A DNA stretch of 44,081 bases from Leptospira ilyithenensis (GTDB lineage: Bacteria > Spirochaetota > Leptospiria > Leptospirales > Leptospiraceae), in contig NZ_RQHV01000014.1 in NCBI RefSeq assembly GCF_004771005.1, positions 1 to 44,081 on the forward strand, read 5' to 3'. The position numbers and the translations under genes were made by a program. The notes under the pieces are model-generated. The model was not told the origin of the DNA. It made no database searches and saw only the letters and a program-made list of their open reading frames with translations. This document shows, one piece after another, positions 33,822 through 43,808 of this stretch. Every line of letters starts with the position of its first letter. The first letter of the stretch is position 1.

Positions 33822-35192
33822 TTATTTCGGATCCCACTTCGCTTTCAATTCGTCGAGTTCCACAGTCATAAATCCGGTGAGTTTTTTATCATCTTTTTGA
33901 AGAGCAGTATACTCGGTAAATTGTGTCTTTGCTTCCACAATCGCTTCTTCACATTTGCGAACTTCGTCCAAAGTCATTCTGTAAACGGGAATCGTGGACA
34001 ACCATTCGAAGTAAATGAATTTTGCCGTTTTCAATTTGTCTTCGAAATCCTTTTTAGATTTGATACCGGTTACCTTTTCGTTCCATCTTTCTTTGATAAA
34101 ACGAATGAGTTCCGAGTTTCTGTCGATTTTTTCCTTTTCAAGACCGGCCAAACGCTTGAATCTCCGTATAAGGTGTGTTTTGCGAAAATCACAGAATCGT
34201 TTTATGATCTCTTCGGGAGTATGATTTTTTAATTTTCCCTCGTGAGTGATTACGTTGATGGTGAGAACTTCGTTATTTTCCTTGGAAAACAGCGCTTTTA
34301 TCTCTGCATCACTCGGCTCTTCGCCTTTTTTGGCAATGAGCTCTATCTTAAAAGTCTGGCTGGAATGATCGACGTAGTCCTTTAGCCAATTGTCTTTTTT
34401 CTCAATCAGATCATCCAGATAAACAATCACCTTTTCACGGTTCCAGTTCATTGGCGAGTCGGTTAAAAACAACTTACCATCTTCTTTTTTGAAAGCGAAT
34501 GTTGTGGACATGACAACGGAACCGTTGTCATTTTTGGATAATTTAACCTCTCCCTTGTAACCTTTGTACCAAGGAGTTACCTTTTTTACTTTGCCGGTTT
34601 TTAAATAAGAAACTTGAGAATCAATAATATCACTGAGTTTATGAGCGGGGATAAAACAACGAAATCCCGTGGCAATACCTTGGATATTATTCAGTAGTAC
34701 GACGGGAACTTTTCCTACGAAATGAATCGGTTCGTCTTCCGTTTCATCGTAGTTTTTTGCATAATCAATATCAGGAAGACTCTCAAAAAAGCCCAAATCC
34801 TTGGCAAAATCGGATAATTTCACTTCCGTATAACGGGGGCTGGCGATTGCGCTCGGGTCTAAAACGTCCCCGAATGTTCCCTCGCCGCTAACGAGAGGAT
34901 AGTTGTTCGCAAATGCAAAATCCTGCGCCATTTGGGAAAGAGCATCTTGGATGGACTTGTCTCCGTGAGGGTGATACCCCATCGCAAGACCCGCCACTTT
35001 TACCGTTTTTGTATGCCTTGTGCGTGCGTCGGAATTCCACATTGCCCAAAGAATTCGTCGTTGAACAGGCTTTAGACCATCAATTTCTTGCGGAATAGCG
35101 CGTGAATCACAGACGTAACGGGAGTATTTTCTCTGGTCGTCGTGGACTTGTTCTTCAAAGGGGCGTTTGGGAAATTGATCTTCGCTCTTCAT
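33822..35192 (-). CDS. type IIA DNA topoisomerase cleavage subunit, compact
   Basis: 456 aa from the ATG at 35192 ([10 protein letters not shown]); a longer start at 35246 is possible. It is the breakage-reunion core: [59 protein letters not shown], and the catalytic Tyr121 in SPRYTE. It ends soon after the coiled-coil/tower region and has no GyrA-type beta-pinwheel C-terminal domain. It is about half the size of GyrA, close to T4 gp52. It forms an operon with the ATPase subunit (3 bp gap), so the two make one enzyme. Confidence 0.88.
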   Translation of the reverse strand: MKSEDQFPKRPFEEQVHDDQRKYSRYVCDSRAIPQEIDGLKPVQRRILWAMWNSDARTRHTKTVKVAGLAMGYHPHGDKSIQDALSQMAQDFAFANNYPLVSGEGTFGDVLDPSAIASPRYTEVKLSDFAKDLGFFESLPDIDYAKNYDETEDEPIHFVGKVPVVLLNNIQGIATGFRCFIPAHKLSDIIDSQVSYLKTGKVKKVTPWYKGYKGEVKLSKNDNGSVVMSTTFAFKKEDGKLFLTDSPMNWNREKVIVYLDDLIEKKDNWLKDYVDHSSQTFKIELIAKKGEEPSDAEIKALFSKENNEVLTINVITHEGKLKNHTPEEIIKRFCDFRKTHLIRRFKRLAGLEKEKIDRNSELIRFIKERWNEKVTGIKSKKDFEDKLKTAKFIYFEWLSTIPVYRMTLDEVRKCEEAIVEAKTQFTEYTALQKDDKKLTGFMTVELDELKAKWDPK

Positions 35193-35272
35193 GATACCAA
35201 ATGACAGAGGGAAGGGGTGAATTGACTTGTCAAGCCGTTTTCCCATTTTAGACTGGCAAAGTAGCCTCTACT

Positions 35273-36130
35273 ATGTCACCCAAACCCCGAGTAAAACCCT
35301 ATTTTTATTGGTCTATTTGCAGTTTGACTTTTTTTCTATTTTGGGGGTGCAATTTCGTAAACTTAAGTCTGAAAAACCGCTCCCAGCCTGATTTTTCGGC
35401 TCCGGTACTTTACACAAAAAACCCCAAAAAACCCAACCCGAAATTCTTTGCGGACGGCTCTTCCACCTACTACTTTTTAGAGGCGGAACCTTCTAAAAAA
35501 GCGGGTTTGGCAGCCAAATGGGAGATCGGTTTTTTCATTTATGAGAAAGATTTCCTGTCTTCTCTCAAAGACAATTTCAATAAAGAAACGTTTTTTACAT
35601 ATAAACTCACATGGAAAAGGTGGATTGGCAAATTGGACTCCGTTTCAAATCAAACTTCCCTTAAAGTGAATTACAACTCTATTGAGTTAGGTGAAGTAGA
35701 GGCAAATTCACTGTCCGAATTATTGAATCTGGCAAGAACCGCTCCGGTCAAAAAATCAAACACAAACGAATACGATGTGTTTGCCATTCAAACCGATTTT
35801 GCATGGTATGCGGAAGAAGGTATGACAGGAAACGACGGAACGCTCTATATTTGGAAGGACGAACAGGGTTCCAATACGAACTTTTCTTCTTCCACTTCCA
35901 AGGAAAAGGAACCGTTCAAATTTTCTTCCACAAACTACGATTATACGAGAAACAGATTCGAAGCACTTCCGAACGATCTGAACAAACTTTTTTATAAAAC
36001 AATCTATTCGGATTCCAAAACCGAAATTTTCTTTGTTCCGCCCTTTGCCAACAACTCCGCTTCCAAAGCCAAAGAACCTGTAGGGTTCACAAAGATTGGC
36101 AATTTTTTATTAAAAGAGGATATGAAATGA
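35273..36130 (+). CDS. hypothetical lipoprotein
   Basis: 285 aa, ATG at 35273. Lipoprotein signal [15 protein letters not shown], lipidated Cys then NFVNLSL. The mature domain is Phe/Tyr-rich and beta-like ([46 protein letters not shown]). No family recognised. Its stop overlaps the gltX start (ATGA), so it is co-translated with gltX, probably through position rather than function. Confidence 0.75.
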   Translation: MSPKPRVKPYFYWSICSLTFFLFWGCNFVNLSLKNRSQPDFSAPVLYTKNPKKPNPKFFADGSSTYYFLEAEPSKKAGLAAKWEIGFFIYEKDFLSSLKDNFNKETFFTYKLTWKRWIGKLDSVSNQTSLKVNYNSIELGEVEANSLSELLNLARTAPVKKSNTNEYDVFAIQTDFAWYAEEGMTGNDGTLYIWKDEQGSNTNFSSSTSKEKEPFKFSSTNYDYTRNRFEALPNDLNKLFYKTIYSDSKTEIFFVPPFANNSASKAKEPVGFTKIGNFLLKEDMK

Positions 36131-37680
36131 CCGAAGTTCGTACACGATTTGCCCCTTCTCCCTCAGGTTTTCTACATGTAGGAGGAGCTAGGACCGCATT
36201 ATTCAATTATCTGTATGCGAAGGCAATGAAGGGTAAGTTTATCTTACGAGTGGAAGACACTGATCAAGACAGATCCACGGAAGCTTCGTTTAAAATCATT
36301 CTGGAATCTTTAAAATGGTTGGGTATGGAATGGGATGAAGGTCCCGGAGTCGGCGGTCCTCACGGTCCTTATACCCAATCGGAACGACTGCACATCTACA
36401 AAGAATACACGGACAAACTGATTGGAGATCGCAAAGCCTATCGTTGTTTCTGCAGTTCCGAAGAATTGGAAGGTAAAAAGAAACAAGCCGAATCCATGGG
36501 CATTCCTTATCTGTATGACGGAAAATGTTCCGAGCTGACGGAAGAAGAAATTCAAAATAATCTTTCTAAGAAAGCACCTTACACGGTTCGGTTCCGCACT
36601 CCCAACAAAATCGTAATAGTTGACGATATGATTCAGGGAAAGGTGAAATTCGAATCGAAACTCATCGGAGATTTTATCCTGGTCAAGTCGGACGGATTTC
36701 CTTCCTACAACTATGCAGTTGTGATCGACGACGCCTTAATGCAAATTACACATGTTATCCGGGGAGTCGGTCATTTATCAAATACTCCGCGTCAGATTCT
36801 GATTTTCGAAGCATTCGGATTTCCTCTCCCCAGATTTGCACACGCAAGCGAGATCGTAGGAAGCGACGGGAAAAAATTATCAAAAAGAGCAGGAGCTACA
36901 TCGGTTCTCGCCTTTCGGGAATTAGGTTATCTCTCGGAAACTTTGCGGAACTATATGGCTCTTCTAGGATGGACTTCTCCCGACGGAAAGGAATACATGG
37001 AAGACTCCGAACTTTGTTCCGTATTCGATATTGAAAGATGTTCCAAGTCTCCCGCCACATTCGATGTTTTCAAAAAACTGAAAGAAGAAGAAAAAGAGAC
37101 TGTCGACTTTAATAAGTTAGATGCCGCAGGTCTTTCCGATTATTTAAATCCGAAATCAAAACTGAACTGGATGTCGAACAAACTGATCCGCGACGTTCCT
37201 ATCGAAAGACTGGGAAAAGAGATGGAACCTTTTCTTGCAGATGCAAAGATCCCGAACGAATACAAATCAGGAACTCATCCCACCCTAGTTTCCATTTTGG
37301 ATTCGGTGAGAGTCTATCTGGACCGATTGATTCAGGCACCACCTTATATCGAAGAGTTTTTTCTGGAAGATCTCGGGTTTGAAAACGATGAGGCGAAGTC
37401 ACTTCTTTTGGAAGGCAATGGAACCATCGTTGCCAAAACTTTTTACGAACAAATCCTTTCTGCAAACCCGACTTCCCCCGACCAGTACAAAGAGATTATG
37501 TCCGGGACAGGTGAAAAAACCGCTGAAAAAGGCAGGACTCTGTTTATGCCGATCCGTTCGATTACTACCGGAAAATCGCATGGGCTGGAACTTCCGATTC
37601 TATTTACCCTCCTGGGAAAGGAAAAATTGCAAAAGAGAATGGAGATTCTTGCAAAGGTAGCAAATATTACCTTAAACTAG
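36127..37680 (+). CDS. gltX: glutamate-tRNA ligase
   Basis: 517 aa, full length. Class I aminoacyl-tRNA synthetase charging tRNA-Glu. HIGH-type motif [20 protein letters not shown] near the N-terminus, [18 protein letters not shown]-like region ([13 protein letters not shown]), Cys residues of the zinc knob (RCFCSS, DGKC), and KMSKS-type [14 protein letters not shown] helical anticodon-binding domain fills the C-terminus, as usual for bacterial GluRS. It is essential and cytoplasmic. Confidence 0.97.
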   Translation: MTEVRTRFAPSPSGFLHVGGARTALFNYLYAKAMKGKFILRVEDTDQDRSTEASFKIILESLKWLGMEWDEGPGVGGPHGPYTQSERLHIYKEYTDKLIGDRKAYRCFCSSEELEGKKKQAESMGIPYLYDGKCSELTEEEIQNNLSKKAPYTVRFRTPNKIVIVDDMIQGKVKFESKLIGDFILVKSDGFPSYNYAVVIDDALMQITHVIRGVGHLSNTPRQILIFEAFGFPLPRFAHASEIVGSDGKKLSKRAGATSVLAFRELGYLSETLRNYMALLGWTSPDGKEYMEDSELCSVFDIERCSKSPATFDVFKKLKEEEKETVDFNKLDAAGLSDYLNPKSKLNWMSNKLIRDVPIERLGKEMEPFLADAKIPNEYKSGTHPTLVSILDSVRVYLDRLIQAPPYIEEFFLEDLGFENDEAKSLLLEGNGTIVAKTFYEQILSANPTSPDQYKEIMSGTGEKTAEKGRTLFMPIRSITTGKSHGLELPILFTLLGKEKLQKRMEILAKVANITLN

Positions 37681-37791
37681 GTCTATTTTTTGCGTTACAA
37701 AAAAAAATACTTTGAATCTTTCTAGTTTTTATGTTTTTTTCTAGGAAAATTCGTTGTATCCTATAGAAAAAGGCAGTCGTAAATAAAGAAC

Positions 37792-38385
37792 GTGAGCGAA
37801 ATCCAAGAAAAAGAACATTTTGTAATGAGCCCATCCCTCGGGTCCTATGCTATGTTTTTGCCACCTGATATGGCTTCAGTGAAGTCTTTCAGAAAGGAAC
37901 TTCGCAAATCTTTAACGGAAAACCATTTCTCCCTCGAAAACATCATGCAGATCGAGCTTGCTGCTGATGAGGCACTTACCAATTCCGTAGCGGCGAATGT
38001 TTGCAATTGCAGTGATGAAACCATCATCTGTCGTTGGAGGATCAACGGTTCCAAATTCACCCTTTATGTCCTGGATTACGGATCCGGTCTCAAAGCGGAG
38101 GAAGAAGAAGAAGAGGCGGAAAAAGCCTTCACCTCAAATCCCTGTCTTGCCACCTTCATCGGAAATGTAATCAATCACCAGACCAAGAAACCCGCCCTCC
38201 TTCCTTACAACGGTCAAAATCAAAAACACAAGAATATGGGAAAAGGCTTGAAAATTATCAATGCTATGATGGACTCCGTTAAGGTAATGTTTCACGGAGA
38301 AGGCGAAGTGGAAGAAGTTCCACGAGGTTTTAAGGTGATGGGATCCATTCTTACACTCGAATACGATAGCGCCAAACATCTATAA
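37792..38385 (+). CDS. HATPase anti-sigma factor-like (RsbW-type) protein
   Basis: 197 aa, GTG at 37792 (an ATG at 37825 is possible). Serine-kinase anti-sigma ATPase fold: MQIELAADEALTNSVAAN (N-box), LYVLDYGSGL (G1-like) and NMGKGLKIINAMMDSVKV (G2-like). An acidic segment EEEEEEAE and a short insert lie between the motifs. Such proteins bind and phosphorylate an anti-sigma antagonist. No partner gene is adjacent; it precedes a glycosyltransferase and polA. Confidence 0.85.
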   Translation: MSEIQEKEHFVMSPSLGSYAMFLPPDMASVKSFRKELRKSLTENHFSLENIMQIELAADEALTNSVAANVCNCSDETIICRWRINGSKFTLYVLDYGSGLKAEEEEEEAEKAFTSNPCLATFIGNVINHQTKKPALLPYNGQNQKHKNMGKGLKIINAMMDSVKVMFHGEGEVEEVPRGFKVMGSILTLEYDSAKHL

Positions 38386-38386
38386 T

Positions 38387-39514
38387 TTGATTTTACATAT
38401 TAATACCTCCCGCGAATGGCGCGGAGGAGAACAACAATTATACTACCTAGCCCAAGGGCTAAACCAAAACAAAATCGAACAACTGATTGTTTGCCAGCCG
38501 AACTCTCCTCTCTTCGAAAGATGCACTGACGCCGGATTTCCGTGTTATCCCCTGGAGATGAAAGGGGAATGGGATAGAAAAGCCGTCAAAGCGATCCGAA
38601 ACATTTGTTCGGAAAAAAAAATCAAACTGATTCACACCCATACGGCACATGCGCATAGTTTGGCGGTATTTGCAAAAAGAAATACTTTGAACATTCCTTT
38701 GGTAGTATCCAGACGAGTAGACTTCAAACCGGGAAGCAGTATTTTTTCCCGATGGAAATACGGACATTCCGCTAACGACTATTATCTGCCAGTATCTCAA
38801 GCCATCAAAAAAGTCATGATAGAAGCGGGAATCAGCCCGGAAAAACTAATCACAGTGTACTCGGGGATCGATCTGAAACGATTCTCCAAATTGCCATCCG
38901 GGGAAACCATTCGGGAAGAATTTTCCATTCCAAAAAAAACAATCATCATCGGAAATATTGCAGCACTCGTTGATCATAAGGATCAGGAGACTTTGATTCG
39001 GGCAGTTGAAAAAATGAAAACCCAAGTCCCTTTCAAAGTCCTGATTGTAGGAGAAGGCAAACTTGAGAAAAAGCTGAAAACTTTATCGAAAGAACTAGGT
39101 CTGGAAGACAAAATTGTTTTCACAGGACACAGAACCGACATCCTCGCCTTATTTTCGTTATTCGATATTTTCACATTGACTTCCAAAGAAGAAGGTCTCG
39201 GCACATCCGTATTGGATGCGATGGCATCGTCTCTCCCGGTCGTGGCAACCACGGGCGGCGGGATTGGGGAAATGTTAACGGAAGGTAAAGGTGCCTTTTT
39301 ATCTCAGGTAGGAGACAGCGCATCTCTTGCAAAATCATTTGATTCCCTGGTAGAATCCGAATCCTTACGAACCGGTTTCGGAGCTTTCAACAAACTGGCT
39401 GTGAAACGATTTTCTTGTACGGAGACCTCCGAAAAAACAAAACTCATTTACTATTCCTTACTAGGTGATTCTCTGTTCGGGAAGGATAATTATGAATCGT
39501 CTACTCATCATTGA
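38387..39514 (+). CDS. GT4-family glycosyltransferase
   Basis: 375 aa, TTG start at 38387, one base after the previous stop, giving the typical strand MILHINTSREWRGGEQQLYYLAQGL. GT-B fold: acceptor domain with SRRVDFKPGS and VSQAIKK, donor domain with VYSGIDLKRF, IVGEGKLEKKLKTLS, VFTGHRTDI, and the nucleotide-sugar motif SKEEGLGTSVLDAMASSLPVVATTGGGIGEML (E-x7-E). It transfers a sugar onto a lipid or polysaccharide acceptor, likely in envelope LPS synthesis. The C-terminus overlaps polA by 23 bp. Confidence 0.9.
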   Translation: MILHINTSREWRGGEQQLYYLAQGLNQNKIEQLIVCQPNSPLFERCTDAGFPCYPLEMKGEWDRKAVKAIRNICSEKKIKLIHTHTAHAHSLAVFAKRNTLNIPLVVSRRVDFKPGSSIFSRWKYGHSANDYYLPVSQAIKKVMIEAGISPEKLITVYSGIDLKRFSKLPSGETIREEFSIPKKTIIIGNIAALVDHKDQETLIRAVEKMKTQVPFKVLIVGEGKLEKKLKTLSKELGLEDKIVFTGHRTDILALFSLFDIFTLTSKEEGLGTSVLDAMASSLPVVATTGGGIGEMLTEGKGAFLSQVGDSASLAKSFDSLVESESLRTGFGAFNKLAVKRFSCTETSEKTKLIYYSLLGDSLFGKDNYESSTHH

Positions 39515-42263
39515 CGGACATGCCTTAGCATTCCGAGCTTATTTCGCCTTTGCCGCATCGAACCTTACCAATTCCAAGACAGGCCTGCCCAGCGGCGCCG
39601 TATTCGGTTTCTGGAGGATGTTATTCAAGCTTCTCCAAGATGAAAAAGTATCCCATATCGCTTTTACCTTTGATCCCGGCACACGTCTTCATAGAAATGA
39701 TATGTATGAAGCTTATAAGGCGCAACGCAAGCCTATGCCCGAGGATCTAAGACCTCAGCTCAAAGAAATATACAAGATGATAGAAACTCTGGAATTCCCC
39801 ATGTATAAAATGGACGGAATCGAAGCGGATGACATCATCGGTTCCCTCTGTAAAAAATTTGCGAAAGATTTTGACGAAATAGTCATCCTGTCCAGCGACA
39901 AAGATCTTTATCAGGTCCTTGACAAAAACATACTCATGTTACGTGGGAAAAAGGGAGTTTCCGAGTTTGAAAAGATAGATCCCAAGTGGGTGAAAGAAAA
40001 TATTGGAATCACAAGAGAACAAGTCACCGACTATATGGGAATCTTGGGAGACGCTTCGGACAATATCCCCGGGATCAAAGGAATCGGTGACAAAGGGGCA
40101 AAAACCCTGATCCAGGAATACGGAAGTCTGGAAGAAATTTACAAAAACCTGGACAATATCAAAAACAAAAATCTTGCCGAAAAGTTAACAGCTAACAAAG
40201 AAAATGCGTTTTTGTCCAGAAAACTTGCAACAATCGTCACCAATCTCAAATTAGAGATCAAAAAATCGGATCTCAAAGTTCCCAATTACTTTGATCCTGC
40301 AAAAGTTCAGTTTTTCAAAGACGAAGGTTATAATGTACTTCACCGTGATCTTGCCAAACTAGCAGGGATTAAACTGGAAGACGCTCCCGCTCCTGCTGCA
40401 AAAAAAAGCAAAAAGAAAGGAGAGGAAGCTCAGGAAGAAGTAACACCCGCCGCACCTAAAAATCTAAAGTATATCAGAATCAAGACCATTGATGAATTGA
40501 AAAAGATCCTAAGCAAGATCGATCCGAAAAAACCGATCTCGGTAGATACGGAAACAACATCACAAGATCCGATGCTCGCGGAAATTTTGGGAGTGTCCTT
40601 TACTCAAAAGGAAGGAGAAGGATACTATATTGCTTTAGCACATTCCGAATCCATCTATTCCCACTTACTCCCGGGCCCTGCGGAGGCTTTGGCTTTGTTC
40701 AAACCGATTTTGGAAGATCCGAAACTTTCCAAAATCGGACAAAATATAAAATATGATGTTTTGGTTTTCAGAAATTACGGAATCCAAGTCAAGGGGATCG
40801 AGTTTGATACTATGCTCGCTTCCTACATTCTCACTCCGGGAGAAAGACGCCATAATATGGATGATATGGCAACGGATTATCTCAATTACAAAACGATCAC
40901 CTATGATGAATTAGTTGGAACAGGTAAAAAGAAACAAAATCTATACGACATAGATCCTGATCGTGTTTCCGAATACGCCTGCGAAGATGCGGACATCACT
41001 CTGCGGCTTTACCATGTTCTGGAAAAGAAACTGGAAGGCACATCCGAAAAAATCTTCAAAGATGTGGAAATGCCTTTGATCGACGTCTTGGGTGAGATGG
41101 AATTCACCGGTGTCAGTGTTGAAAAAGAATACTTCGAAGGTCTATCTACTGTTTTTGAGAAAAAAATCCTGGAACATGAAAAGAACATTCATTTTTATGC
41201 AGGAAGACAATTCAATATCAACTCCACCAAAGAGCTGCAAGTTGTTCTATTTGAAGACTTGCGTTTGCCTGCGGAGAAAAAGACGCAAACAGGATTTTCC
41301 ACGGATCATTCGGTTTTGGAGTCTTTGCAAGGAAGTCATCCCATCATAGATGATTTGCTCGCCATTCGTAAATTTTCCAAACTGAAAAGCACATACTCCG
41401 ACAGTTTACCTACTTTGATCAATCCGAAGACGGGGCGCATTCATACCAGCTATAACCAAACGATTGCCGCCACAGGAAGATTGTCGTCGACTAACCCCAA
41501 TTTGCAAAACATCCCTATCAAAGACGAGGAAGGACGTCTTCTTCGAAAAGGTTTTTTTCCGGGCAAAGGTTTGGAAATTCTTTCTCTCGACTATAGCCAG
41601 ATCGAACTTAGAATTATGGCGCATTTTTCCAATGACCCTCAAATGATCGACGCTTATCAATCCGGTGCGGACATTCATAGGAGAACGGCTGCAGGTCTTT
41701 TCGGTGTGAAGGAAAAAGATGTAACACCTGAAATGCGAAACAAAGCGAAAGTAGTGAACTTTTCCGTAATTTACGGAGTTACCTCCTTCGGTCTTTCCAA
41801 CAACCTTCGAATTGCGCGTAAAGAAGCAAAAGAATTTATAGAACGGTATTTTGCCCAGTATACAGGGGTAAAAGAATATATGGAGTCTACCGTGGAGTTC
41901 TGCAAAAAGAACGGTTATGTGGAGACGTTGCTCGGTCGCCGTCGCTATCTGCCCGATATCAATTCCACACATAAGATGGCATCAGAAGCTGCAAAACGGG
42001 TTGCCATCAACTCACCCATCCAAGGGACTTCCGCCGATATGATCAAGCTTGCCATGTTAAAGATACATGATCATATTCAAAAAAAATCTTTGAAATCACG
42101 CATCATCTTACAGGTGCATGACGAATTGGTATTTGAAGTGGATAAAAAAGAAAAAGATGAGTTTTTTGCTTTTGCCAAAAAGGAAATGGAAGATGCTCTC
42201 CCTTTGAAAGTACCCGTAACGGTCGAAGGTAAGTTTGGTAAAAACTGGGACGAGGCGCATTGA
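39492..42263 (+). CDS. polA: DNA polymerase I
   Basis: 923 aa, ATG at 39492 with the ribosome site ggaaggat. Three domains: the N-terminal 5'-3' flap nuclease (IIDGHALAFRAYFA, DDIIGSLCK, SSDKDLYQVL, GDASDNIPGIKGIGDKGA), the 3'-5' proofreading exonuclease (SVDTETT, SKIGQNIKYD, YACEDADITLRLY, all acids intact), and the family A polymerase with motif A LDYSQIELRIMAHF, motif B RNKAKVVNFSVIYGV, and motif C QVHDELVFEV. A Lys/Pro/Ala-rich linker separates the first two. It fills gaps and removes RNA primers. Start overlaps the glycosyltransferase gene. Confidence 0.97.
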   Translation: MNRLLIIDGHALAFRAYFAFAASNLTNSKTGLPSGAVFGFWRMLFKLLQDEKVSHIAFTFDPGTRLHRNDMYEAYKAQRKPMPEDLRPQLKEIYKMIETLEFPMYKMDGIEADDIIGSLCKKFAKDFDEIVILSSDKDLYQVLDKNILMLRGKKGVSEFEKIDPKWVKENIGITREQVTDYMGILGDASDNIPGIKGIGDKGAKTLIQEYGSLEEIYKNLDNIKNKNLAEKLTANKENAFLSRKLATIVTNLKLEIKKSDLKVPNYFDPAKVQFFKDEGYNVLHRDLAKLAGIKLEDAPAPAAKKSKKKGEEAQEEVTPAAPKNLKYIRIKTIDELKKILSKIDPKKPISVDTETTSQDPMLAEILGVSFTQKEGEGYYIALAHSESIYSHLLPGPAEALALFKPILEDPKLSKIGQNIKYDVLVFRNYGIQVKGIEFDTMLASYILTPGERRHNMDDMATDYLNYKTITYDELVGTGKKKQNLYDIDPDRVSEYACEDADITLRLYHVLEKKLEGTSEKIFKDVEMPLIDVLGEMEFTGVSVEKEYFEGLSTVFEKKILEHEKNIHFYAGRQFNINSTKELQVVLFEDLRLPAEKKTQTGFSTDHSVLESLQGSHPIIDDLLAIRKFSKLKSTYSDSLPTLINPKTGRIHTSYNQTIAATGRLSSTNPNLQNIPIKDEEGRLLRKGFFPGKGLEILSLDYSQIELRIMAHFSNDPQMIDAYQSGADIHRRTAAGLFGVKEKDVTPEMRNKAKVVNFSVIYGVTSFGLSNNLRIARKEAKEFIERYFAQYTGVKEYMESTVEFCKKNGYVETLLGRRRYLPDINSTHKMASEAAKRVAINSPIQGTSADMIKLAMLKIHDHIQKKSLKSRIILQVHDELVFEVDKKEKDEFFAFAKKEMEDALPLKVPVTVEGKFGKNWDEAH

Positions 42264-42605
42264 TAGGATCGTGAATATTACTCCCGCCCCTTCTTCTTTG
42301 CCAATAGAAGCGAAAAACATCTCCCTTGTTTTTAAGAGAAGAGAGACTTTATCTATGTTTGTTTGGGCGCCTCGCATCTTTTCCCATTTCCAACTTCCTT
42401 TCGTTAACCGACCGTGCTCTTCCGCGACTCCGCCTCTCGGCTTCGGTCCTTCGGACGACGACCTTCCGGTCGCCTCGCTCCGATCACTGCCGCAGGATCT
42501 ATTTTTTTATAATCAAATGAAATTTATCTTCTCTTGAATATTGTTTTTTTGTAATTTAAAAGTCTTACAACTCACTTCTTTTAAATTTAATTGAATTATA
42601 TACAG
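42264..42605. other. intergenic region with GC-rich palindromic stretch
   Basis: Between polA and the transposase. The first and last parts are AT-rich, while 42404-42505 is GC-rich with consecutive small hairpins: gtcc-ttc-ggac, then cgacc-ttcc-ggtcg, preceded by cctctcggcttcgg. It looks like a dispersed repetitive (REP-like) element rather than a gene. An 8-bp sequence aggatcta at its end has an inverted copy, tagatcct, at about 43722 beyond the transposase. Confidence 0.5.
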
Positions 42606-43679
42606 ATGCTTATACACTCCTTACTGATTTGTTTTTCATTGCTTCTTTTTCATCTCATTTCTTGTTTACGATATAAAGAACTCATTCTGGAAAACCTGAT
42701 CCTTAAAACCCAGCTTGCCGCTTACAAAAGAAAATACAAAGTCTTTCCTACAACTCCCTGGGAACGATGTAAACTGGTTATGCTTTCTTATCTAGGCCCG
42801 AATTGGAAATCTTCTCTTATACTCGTTACTCCGGATACTCTCATTTCCTGGAGAAAGAAAAAATGGAAACTTTTTTGGAATCTCCTTTCTTCCTCTAAAA
42901 AGTTAGGTAGACCTATGATCCAATGGGATCTGATCAAACTTACCAGGAGAATTGCGAAACAAAATCCCATCTGGGGTGCTACCAAAATTCATGGAACGAT
43001 GATTAAACTAGGGTTTATAATCTCGGAAAAATCAGTTTCCAAATATATGAAAACTCTCCAGAGATCACCTAACACCAGGAAAAGGCTTGCTTGGAAAAAC
43101 TTCTACGCTCTCCATGCAGATTCCATGATTGTCTCTGATCTATTTACAGTGTTCTCGTATAACTTCAGAGAAATATACAAAGTTATATTTTTTATGGATT
43201 TGGAAACGAGACAAATCCTTCATTTTGATATAACAGCCAAAACGTCCACCAGATGGGTCAGAAAAGTGATCAAAGTAGCACTTAGAAAAAAAGATCCGAA
43301 GAATATTTCTTATGTCCTCACTGATAATGATACCTTATTCGGGAAAAGATTCTCCCGCTACCTGGAAAGACTTGGCATCAAACATAAGAAAACAGCCGTT
43401 CGTTCCCCCTGGCAAAACGGTTATGCAGAAAGATTTGTCAAAACCTGTAAGGAAGAATTTTTGGATTATTTTATTCCACTGAATGAATATCATCTGCGGG
43501 TCAGACTGGAAGAGTTTATGCAGTTTTATAATCACAACAGAACTCATCTTGCTTTACAGAAAGATACTCCCGTATCTTCTCCTATCTTGCACAAACCCAG
43601 AGATGGAAACTATAAACTGCATTCACAGCCAGTATTAGGTGGACTCTATCATACCTATTCCTGGAAAAAAGCAGCTTAA
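42606..43679 (+). CDS. DDE transposase with integrase core, lone gene
   Basis: 357 aa, ATG at 42606; a TTG at 42591 is possible. The N-terminal part has a hydrophobic start, then the HTH-type segment ENLILKTQLAAYKRK, and WRKKKWKLFW with GRPMIQWDLIKLTRRIAKQNPIWGATKIHGTMIKLGF, typical of single-ORF rve transposases. Catalytic acids are in HADSMIVSDLFT, LTDNDTLF, and NGYAERFVKTCKEEFLD. It is full length with no frameshift. Terminal inverted repeats are not evident, so the element ends cannot be fixed. Confidence 0.85.
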   Translation: MLIHSLLICFSLLLFHLISCLRYKELILENLILKTQLAAYKRKYKVFPTTPWERCKLVMLSYLGPNWKSSLILVTPDTLISWRKKKWKLFWNLLSSSKKLGRPMIQWDLIKLTRRIAKQNPIWGATKIHGTMIKLGFIISEKSVSKYMKTLQRSPNTRKRLAWKNFYALHADSMIVSDLFTVFSYNFREIYKVIFFMDLETRQILHFDITAKTSTRWVRKVIKVALRKKDPKNISYVLTDNDTLFGKRFSRYLERLGIKHKKTAVRSPWQNGYAERFVKTCKEEFLDYFIPLNEYHLRVRLEEFMQFYNHNRTHLALQKDTPVSSPILHKPRDGNYKLHSQPVLGGLYHTYSWKKAA

Positions 43680-43808
43680 AGCATATACCGCATTATATCT
43701 GTTTGGTTATACTGGAATTTAGATCCTTTTCGGGGGAGGGTCGGCTATGCCTATTTGGTTTTTTAAAGACCTATTTGCGCCGAAATTCCCGGAAATAATA
43801 CGAACGAA

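Noticed and set aside
33801..34232. Plus-strand frame of 143 codons antisense to the topoisomerase subunits.
   Set aside because: It is a shadow of the conserved minus-strand genes, with Phe- and Ser-rich composition and no motif.
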